IMG/VR virus record: IMGVR_UViG_3300040801_001492
Location: 1-64,000 of that record
Source: a virus
Reading direction: 5' to 3' (one strand)
DNA: 64,000 nt
Below, in pieces: positions 58,455-64,000 of the stretch (position 1 is the first letter of the stretch; each line of letters opens with the position of its first letter). Both the position numbers and the translations under genes were made by a program. The notes beneath the pieces are model-generated. The model was not told the origin of the DNA, made no database searches, and saw only the letters and a list, made by a program, of their open reading frames with translations.

Positions 58455-60430
58455 TTTATTATTTAGGAGTAGAGAGACAAGATAATCAGTTTGGAATAGC
58501 TACTATAGCTATGATATATGATTATTTTAAAGATAAGAAGGAGATTGCTTTTGATACAGAAACGACAGGATTATCCCCGCAGGATAATTCTGTTCTTCTG
58601 TACCAATTAGGAGATGTAGATAATCAATTTGTTGTTAATGCTAAAGAATATGATTTATCTATCTTTAAAGATTTATTTGAAGATGAAGATAAGGTATTCT
58701 TAATGCATCATGCTGCTTTTGACTTAGGTTTTCTTTATAAGTATAAAATTCTACCTGTTAATATATGGGACACTTACTTAGCTGAAGCTGTTCTTTATAA
58801 AGGTAATAAGAAGATGCGTAAATCTTTAGATGAGGTAGCATATAGATACTGTAAAACAACCTTAGATAAGAGTATACGTGGTATAATACATAAGGTAGGT
58901 ATTACTTCTGAGGTAATAAAATATGGAGCTGATGATGTTGCTTATCTACATAGTATTAAAAGACATCAATATGCACTATTAGAAAAGAAGGAATTATTAC
59001 TGTCTATACGTCTTGAAAATGAATTTGTTAAAGCATTAGCTTATACAAGTTTTTGTGGTATCTATCTTGATAAAAACTCTTGGATAGCTAAGTTTCAAGA
59101 AGACTACGATAGTATGTTGAAGTATAAGGAACAGCTTGATGATTATATTATTGAACATGGTTATACTAAATATATAGACCAACAGCTATCATTAGATTTT
59201 GGTAATAGTAAAAAAGCATCTTGTCTTATTAATTGGTCATCACCTTTACAGGTAGGTTCGTTATTTAAAGATATAGGTATTAATATTATTGATGCTAAAG
59301 GTAAAGAGTCTGTTAATGTTAATAACCTAAAGTTTCAGGTAAATAAGTTTGATATTCTTCCTATTTATATGGAATATAAGAAGTATGAAAAATCTACTTC
59401 AACTTATGGTATGGGAGTATTAAAAACTATTAATTCTGTAACAGGCAGGATACATACTGTTTTTAGCCAAGTTAAAGATACGGGGAGAATTTCTTCAGGA
59501 GATAAAAAACGTGATAAAAATTCTATCAATTTACAGAATTTACCGGCAGAAGAACGTACTCGTAAATGTTTTCAAGCTCAGGGAGAAAATATTCTTATTG
59601 ATGCCGACTATAGTGGTCAAGAACAAATTATCTTTGCTAATTTTACTAAAGAACCTAATCTAATTAAATTTTATGAAAATGATTTAGGTGATATGCATAG
59701 CTATATAGCATCGTTAATCTATCCTGAACTACAAGGATTATCTCTATCTGAAATAAAAGAAAAATATCCTCAGTTAAGACAGAATGCTAAGGCAGCCGGT
59801 TTTGCTATCAACTATGGGGGTAATGGACGTACTATAGCTAATAATTTAAATATACCAGAGGAAGAAGGCAATGAGATTTATGAAAAATATTTTAAAGCAT
59901 TTCCTCAGGTAGAAGAATATTTTAAGAGGGTTACTTATGATGCACTTACTAAAGGACATATTTTAATAAATGATTTTATTAAAAGTAAATGTTATATTTT
60001 TCAGTATCATGAGTATCTTCAGTTAGTTAAACAGGTTAATCAGCCTGGTTTTTGGACTAATTATAGAGCATCTAAACAAAGTACTTTAACCAGAGAACGT
60101 GAATATTATAAAAGTATTGTAAGTAAATATTTTGGATTAAAGGGTGAATTTACTCGTATGTCTCTAAATTATCCAATACAGGGTACAGGTGCAGAAATGA
60201 TAAAAATGGCTACGATATTTTTCTTTAATCATTTAGTAAAAAATAATTTACTATTTAAGGTATATATAGTTAATCTTATTCATGATGAGATATTAATTGA
60301 AACACCTAAAGAATTAGCTGAAGAATTAAAAACAGTTTTACAAGATTGTATGGAAAAAGCAGGTGGTTATTTTTGTAAAACTATACCAATAAAAGCAACA
60401 CCTGTTATTTCTAATCATTGGACACATTAA
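58451..60430 (+). CDS. polA: Family A DNA polymerase with 3'-5' exonuclease
   Basis: This 659-residue protein has the exonuclease signature AFDTETTGL with Asp35 and Glu37 at the start and DDVAYLHS-type later. The polymerase carries DADYSGQE (motif A, Asp384), AKAAGFAINYGGNG (motif B, finger helix), YPIQGTGAEMI and LIHDEIL (motif C, His611-Asp-Glu). There is no 5'-3' exonuclease domain, normal for phage polymerases. It should be the replicative polymerase with the DnaB helicase and primase. Confidence 0.9.
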   Translation: MIYYLGVERQDNQFGIATIAMIYDYFKDKKEIAFDTETTGLSPQDNSVLLYQLGDVDNQFVVNAKEYDLSIFKDLFEDEDKVFLMHHAAFDLGFLYKYKILPVNIWDTYLAEAVLYKGNKKMRKSLDEVAYRYCKTTLDKSIRGIIHKVGITSEVIKYGADDVAYLHSIKRHQYALLEKKELLLSIRLENEFVKALAYTSFCGIYLDKNSWIAKFQEDYDSMLKYKEQLDDYIIEHGYTKYIDQQLSLDFGNSKKASCLINWSSPLQVGSLFKDIGINIIDAKGKESVNVNNLKFQVNKFDILPIYMEYKKYEKSTSTYGMGVLKTINSVTGRIHTVFSQVKDTGRISSGDKKRDKNSINLQNLPAEERTRKCFQAQGENILIDADYSGQEQIIFANFTKEPNLIKFYENDLGDMHSYIASLIYPELQGLSLSEIKEKYPQLRQNAKAAGFAINYGGNGRTIANNLNIPEEEGNEIYEKYFKAFPQVEEYFKRVTYDALTKGHILINDFIKSKCYIFQYHEYLQLVKQVNQPGFWTNYRASKQSTLTREREYYKSIVSKYFGLKGEFTRMSLNYPIQGTGAEMIKMATIFFFNHLVKNNLLFKVYIVNLIHDEILIETPKELAEELKTVLQDCMEKAGGYFCKTIPIKATPVISNHWTH

Positions 60431-60440
60431 TAAATAAGTT

Positions 60441-60872
60441 ATGAAAACAAGAGAAGATTTTTGGGAAGTAGATAAGCAAATGTCAAAGAAAATAAGAGAT
60501 GAAATTGAAAAAGAAGCATTAATCGAAAATAACAATCGTATACTAAACTTTATGGATTTTCTTTATGACCCTGTTACAGGTACTATGAGCACACGTAGTG
60601 GAATAAAAACAAATATTAAAGAATATATATTATGTACTTGTTCTGAACTAGAATCTCCTTGTAGCTATTGTAAAGGAAAAATTGATATGAAATTTAATTC
60701 TTCATGGGATTGGCTTATGCCTATAATTGAGGAAATATTTAATCTCGATAAAGACTTGTGGGAAGCAAGAGAAAACATAAAAGATGCATTGATGACTTTT
60801 AATATAGAAGAAACCTATTCTGAAGTTATTGAATTTATTAAGAGGTATAATAAAAATAAAGATGAAAACTGA
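60441..60872 (+). CDS. Cys-containing protein, unrecognised
   Basis: This 143-residue protein starts MKTREDFWEVDKQMSKKIRD, with a Cys cluster (ILCTCSELESPCSYCKGKI) that may bind zinc and helices on either side (KDLWEARENIKDALMTFNIE). It overlaps the metallophosphoesterase gene by 11 nt. Confidence 0.45.
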   Translation: MKTREDFWEVDKQMSKKIRDEIEKEALIENNNRILNFMDFLYDPVTGTMSTRSGIKTNIKEYILCTCSELESPCSYCKGKIDMKFNSSWDWLMPIIEEIFNLDKDLWEARENIKDALMTFNIEETYSEVIEFIKRYNKNKDEN

Positions 60873-61464
60873 AATATTACACGAAGATAGACAGAATATA
60901 TTTTTTACCTCAGATTTACATCTAAATCATGAAAGAGTAATTGAATATTGCAATAGACCTTTTTCTAATGTTATAGAGATGAATAAAACTATAGTAAATA
61001 ACTGGAATAAGGTTGTTGATACTGGAGATATAGTTTTTGTATTAGGTGATTTTTCTTTTGGTAATCAGAAGACATGGTTATATTTTATTGAACAATTAGA
61101 AGGATTTATTTATTTAGTAAAAGGTAATCACGATAAAAGTATACCTAAAGAAAATACTAATCTTAATGATAAGTTCAAATGGGTTGATGGTTTTCTTAAT
61201 ACCAGAATAATAGATACTGAATTTGATGGTAATGAACAACGAGTAACATTATGTCATTATCCTATGTTATCCTGGTATCATTCACATAAAGGAGCATGGC
61301 AACTATTTGGACATATACATTCGAATGATTATAATAAATTACTACATACAAAAGAATCTCCTTTTAAAACTTCTCAGTATGATGTAGGAGTAGATAATAA
61401 TAATTTTACTCCTGTACATTGGAATGAAATAAAAAGTATATTAACTAAACAAATAAGGTCATGA
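60862..61464 (+). CDS. Calcineurin-like metallophosphoesterase
   Basis: The ATG at 60862 (MKTEILHEDRQNIFFTSDLH) lies inside the previous gene; 200 residues. Metal-site motifs are TSDLHLNHE, GDIVFVLGDFSFG, VKGNHDKS and FGHIHSN. Such phage phosphoesterases act on nucleotides, RNA ends or protein phosphates. The family cannot tell which. Overlap with both neighbours suggests coupling with the small zinc-ribbon gene. Confidence 0.75.
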   Translation: MKTEILHEDRQNIFFTSDLHLNHERVIEYCNRPFSNVIEMNKTIVNNWNKVVDTGDIVFVLGDFSFGNQKTWLYFIEQLEGFIYLVKGNHDKSIPKENTNLNDKFKWVDGFLNTRIIDTEFDGNEQRVTLCHYPMLSWYHSHKGAWQLFGHIHSNDYNKLLHTKESPFKTSQYDVGVDNNNFTPVHWNEIKSILTKQIRS

Positions 61465-61628
61465 GTAAAGATGTAGCTACTTGTCCACTTTGTGGATCAG
61501 ATTTACAAAAAATAAATGATATTACTTACGAATGTTATGAATGTAAAATAATCGTTACATTAGAAATTGATACAAGTAATATGGAAGACGAACCTGATTA
61601 TATTAAAGGAGTAGACTATTATGATTGA
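61461..61628 (+). CDS. 55-residue zinc-ribbon protein
   Basis: The ATG at 61461 overlaps the previous stop by 4 nt. CPLCGSD near residue 8 and CYECKII near residue 29 form a zinc ribbon; the tail is acidic (DTSNMEDEPDYIKG). It overlaps the next gene by 8 nt. A regulatory partner is possible. Confidence 0.55.
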   Translation: MSKDVATCPLCGSDLQKINDITYECYECKIIVTLEIDTSNMEDEPDYIKGVDYYD

Positions 61629-61827
61629 TAAAATAGATAAATTACAAGATGTATTTGATAATGGATTAACCGAAGTATGGTTTGTATCTACTCCTACTGG
61701 TAAATTATATAAATATGTTGGCTCTATAAATAACGTATTACAAGAATTTATAGTAGAAATTGATAAAAATAATGAAGAAGATATAAACATCTATGGTTCT
61801 GATACTATTTTGGAAATTTTTGCGTAA
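61621..61827 (+). CDS. Small protein, unrecognised
   Basis: This 68-residue protein starts MIDKIDKLQDVFDNGLTEVW and has FVSTPTGKLYKYVGSINNVL. It begins inside the previous stop (8-nt overlap). No motif. Confidence 0.4.
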   Translation: MIDKIDKLQDVFDNGLTEVWFVSTPTGKLYKYVGSINNVLQEFIVEIDKNNEEDINIYGSDTILEIFA

Positions 61828-61860
61828 TTAGAGAAAAATGACTTAACCAGATGGTTTCTG

Positions 61861-61914
61861 AGAGACTTTCTATATACCAGTAATGGTATTATATCAAAAA
61901 ACATGAAAGTCTCT
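61861..61914 (+). ncRNA. Hairpin with GNRA tetraloop between genes
   Basis: AGAGACTTTC (61861-61870) pairs perfectly with GAAAGTCTCT (61905-61914). Inside, ATACCA pairs with TGGTAT around a GTAA tetraloop (61874-61889). There is no T-run after it. This is a designed-looking RNA structure, maybe a processing site, regulator or small RNA, in a 112-nt gap with no ORF. Confidence 0.5.
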
Positions 61915-61939
61915 TAAATCGTCTTAAAATAGCTTTAAA

Positions 61940-62125
61940 ATGGATTTAGATAAAAAAGAACTATATACAATAGTAATTTGGCCAGAATCACAATATTTTA
62001 TAGGAAAACCACATTGTTACCTAATAAATGATGAGCATGGTTATATAAATTTTGGAGATTCTGCTTATTTTGTTAGATTAGATATTTATGAAAATATGGG
62101 TGCTGATACAAAATTTAATAAGTAA
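61940..62125 (+). CDS. 61-residue protein, unrecognised
   Basis: The sequence MDLDKKELYTIVIWPESQYF, then CYLINDEHGYINFGDSAYFV, is beta-rich. It lies directly after the hairpin. No family. Confidence 0.4.
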   Translation: MDLDKKELYTIVIWPESQYFIGKPHCYLINDEHGYINFGDSAYFVRLDIYENMGADTKFNK

Positions 62126-62137
62126 ACAATAATAACT

Positions 62138-62551
62138 ATGAGAATAATTAAATTTAGAGCTTGGGATGAAAATGCTGAGGTTATGTTTTACTCAGACCAA
62201 GACAAAGGAGATTATTATTTCTTTTTAGATACAGATGGGTTACACGCTGGATGCCCAGAATTAACATATTCGAGTGGCCCTATGGAACCACCCCAGTACG
62301 AACACAGGGAAGTTGGCAATATCATGCAGTACACTGGGTTGTTTGACAAGAACGGCAAAGAGATATATGAATCAGATATAATGATTGCTATGATAAACTC
62401 AACCCTTGCTGAAGCTGAAGTTAAGTTCTATAATGGTTGTTTTTATTTACAGCACATAGGAGTTGAGAAAATGGCTGTGCCATTAGCTGAACAACACTAT
62501 TGGCAAGAAATTATCGGCAACATATACGAAAATCCAGAATTACTAAAATGA
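62138..62551 (+). CDS. YopX-like protein (PF09643 type)
   Basis: This 137-residue protein starts RIIKFRAWDENAEVMFYSDQ, then MQYTGLFDKNGKEIYESDIM, and ends with EVKFYNGCFYLQHI. That is the YopX-family profile, a small protein common in phages of low-GC bacteria and of unknown role. GC rises sharply within it (GGCCCTATGGAACC, CACAGGGAAGTTGGC), so it looks recently acquired. It overlaps the phosphatase gene by 4 nt. Confidence 0.7.
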   Translation: MRIIKFRAWDENAEVMFYSDQDKGDYYFFLDTDGLHAGCPELTYSSGPMEPPQYEHREVGNIMQYTGLFDKNGKEIYESDIMIAMINSTLAEAEVKFYNGCFYLQHIGVEKMAVPLAEQHYWQEIIGNIYENPELLK

Positions 62552-63303
62552 AAACATTTGCAGTAGGAGATATTCATGGTGCTTATAAAGCATTACTACA
62601 AGTATTAGAGAAATCTAACTTTAGTAAACAAGAAGATAGATTAATCTGCTTAGGTGATGTAGCCGATGGTTGGTCTGAAGTGCCTGAATGTTTTGATGAA
62701 TTATTAACTATTAATAATCTTATCTATATAATGGGTAATCATGATTTGTGGCTTTATGAGTGGCTCAAATTTGGTACTTCTCCTGATATATGGACTCAAC
62801 AAGGTGGACAAGCAACTATTGATGCTTATATAAGACGATTTGAAAAAGAAGGTAATCAATTTGCTAAAAGTCATGAATATTTTTTACATAAAGCACCTCA
62901 TTATTATATAGATGAAAAGAATAGACTATATGTACATGGTGGCTTTAATTGGCATATTCCAATAGAAGAAAATGAACCTTATGATTTAAGATGGAATAGA
63001 CATGCTTATGAAACAGCCTGCATGTGGGAAACGTATAATAAAAATTCATTATATAAATCTGATAAAGAAAAAGATTCTTTTAAAGATTATAGTGAAGTAT
63101 TTATAGGACATACTGCTACTAATTATTCTACTAATTGGAGAATACCAGCAACTGATAAACCTGTACATGTAGCTAACTTATGGAATCTTGACCAAGGAGC
63201 TGGTTGGGATGGTAAACTTACATTAATGAATGTAGACACTAAAGAATATTATCAAAGTGATATAGTTACAACACTATATCCAGAATCAAAAGGAAGGAAT
63301 TAG
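62548..63303 (+). CDS. PPP-type serine/threonine phosphatase-like metallophosphoesterase
   Basis: The ATG at 62548 overlaps the YopX-like stop (ATGA); 251 residues. Motifs are VGDIHGAYKAL, CLGDVADGWSE, MGNHDLWLYEW, VHGGFNW and IGHTAT, the PPP-family order used by lambda phosphatase. It dephosphorylates proteins or small molecules. A second metallophosphoesterase, of another subfamily, lies 1.3 kb upstream. Confidence 0.8.
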   Translation: MKTFAVGDIHGAYKALLQVLEKSNFSKQEDRLICLGDVADGWSEVPECFDELLTINNLIYIMGNHDLWLYEWLKFGTSPDIWTQQGGQATIDAYIRRFEKEGNQFAKSHEYFLHKAPHYYIDEKNRLYVHGGFNWHIPIEENEPYDLRWNRHAYETACMWETYNKNSLYKSDKEKDSFKDYSEVFIGHTATNYSTNWRIPATDKPVHVANLWNLDQGAGWDGKLTLMNVDTKEYYQSDIVTTLYPESKGRN

Positions 63304-63306
63304 ATT

Positions 63307-63744
63307 ATGAAAAAACTATTATTAACATTAGCAATTATTGCCTTGCCTTTGATGGGGTATGGGCAGATTATAAAAGTAGATGATGAATCTCATTTGGTTG
63401 TTGACAGTACCACATACAACCCAAAGACCAAGACTTTCTCTTTTTGGAGTGCGAACCAAGAATATTTAGTGATTAAAAAAGAGAAAACCACCTTTGTTGT
63501 TGATACCGTTGGCTCATCATGGAAGTATTATCATGGTGATCGTATTATTCTCCAAGACCTAATAGACTATCAAGAGTATTGCTATAATGATAGTACTGTT
63601 AGCTGGGAATATCAATTTGAAGAGATTGATAAAGGAAGCGGAGTTGGGTTTACAAACTATAACAAACCAAAGAAAAGAGTTGTTAGGCACAAAATACCAA
63701 CTTTCAACGGCTTTATTGAATGGATGAAAAATAAAGAGAAATGA
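63307..63744 (+). CDS. Secreted protein, unrecognised
   Basis: This 145-residue protein has a Bacteroidota-style signal peptide (MKKLLLTLAIIALPLMGYGQ) and a beta-rich mature chain (TFSFWSANQEYLVIKKEK, WKYYHGDRIILQDLIDY). Base composition is richer in GC and unlike its neighbours, like the exported proteins at the other end. It ends overlapping the next start by 4 nt. Confidence 0.6.
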   Translation: MKKLLLTLAIIALPLMGYGQIIKVDDESHLVVDSTTYNPKTKTFSFWSANQEYLVIKKEKTTFVVDTVGSSWKYYHGDRIILQDLIDYQEYCYNDSTVSWEYQFEEIDKGSGVGFTNYNKPKKRVVRHKIPTFNGFIEWMKNKEK

Positions 63745-64000
63745 AACAATATAAATTAACAATGGATGATGTTGTTAACTGGTGGCTAGATAAATATCAT
63801 AATACTAATATTAAAAAAGTTATTTCTGACCATCCTGAATGGGATATGGATAATTTTGATTCACATATTTTTTATGAAGAATATCAAGTAACACAGGAAC
63901 AACATGATGAATGGAGAGAATGGTTAGTTAAGAGATTAATGAAAGAATATAAATTACCACGTAAGGCAGTAGAAAAATTTTTATGGTCTATATATCTAAA
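63741..64000 (+). CDS. Partial protein cut by the window end
   Basis: The ATG at 63741 overlaps the previous stop. Eighty-six residues are visible (MKQYKLTMDDVVNWWLDKYH, helical, then WREWLVKRLMKEYKLPRKAV) and the frame is still open. Function unknown. Confidence 0.5.
   Translation, partial: MKQYKLTMDDVVNWWLDKYHNTNIKKVISDHPEWDMDNFDSHIFYEEYQVTQEQHDEWREWLVKRLMKEYKLPRKAVEKFLWSIYL

Noticed and set aside
1-64000. Integrase, repressor or lysogeny module
   Set aside because: No tyrosine or serine recombinase, Cro/CI-like pair or attachment site was seen in the window, so a temperate lifestyle is not supported here.

Overview
The window looks like about 64 kb of a lytic, crAss-like bacteriophage of a Bacteroidota host. 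The evidence is a low-GC sequence and leftward head genes in the order small-subunit-like gene, TerL, portal, acidic scaffold-like gene and capsid-like gene. Their sizes fit crAss-like phages: a TerL of about 767 residues once its intein is removed, a 785-residue portal and a 497-residue capsid protein. Promoters have the form TTTG, 20 nt, TAnnTTTG. Signal peptides end in the Bacteroidota style ...GQ or ...SQ, and one small protein resembles a BACON domain. No integrase, repressor or partition gene is visible. The assignment comes from size, order and motif, because no search could be run.

Layout. The two arms diverge from a control region at about 30,060-30,450, which carries at least six copies of a motif. 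The left arm (minus strand, 30,055 to 1) runs from nucleic-acid genes (RusA resolvase, DNA methyltransferase) to a structured RNA with its own promoter and terminator and tRNA-Thr, tRNA-Gln and tRNA-Asp. It continues with nucleotide and accessory genes (DUF4406-like, dATP/dGTP diphosphohydrolase-like, GroES-like, DEDD exonuclease). The packaging and head block follows, with an intein in TerL and a free-standing HNH endonuclease beside it. It ends with structural proteins, an endolysin-like amidase, fibre-like proteins and three proteins with signal peptides.

The right arm (plus strand, 30,455 to 64,000) opens with about 30 small, mostly unrecognised early genes, several of them membrane, secreted or lipoprotein. 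A replication module follows at 43-47 kb: initiator-like protein, DnaB helicase, Sak4-like ATPase, SSB and DnaG-like primase. At 48.1-54.4 kb six adjacent or overlapping genes encode a class I amidotransferase, a gamma-glutamylcyclotransferase-like protein, an ATP-grasp ligase, a COOH-NH2 ligase, a class II amidotransferase and an amidoligase. Together they look like a phage-encoded pathway that makes and trims amide or peptide bonds, and they are the most striking system here. After them come a PD-(D/E)XK nuclease, a class II (B12-dependent) ribonucleotide reductase, a family A DNA polymerase, two metallophosphoesterases, a YopX-like protein and a secreted protein.

How the parts fit. The right arm starts infection, replicates DNA and supplies deoxynucleotides. 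The left arm processes DNA, supplies tRNAs, packages DNA and builds the virion. Some genes (both fibre ends, 35.6-36.2 kb, 38.4-38.8 kb, 62.1-62.6 kb, 63.3-63.7 kb) have visibly different base composition and look recently exchanged.
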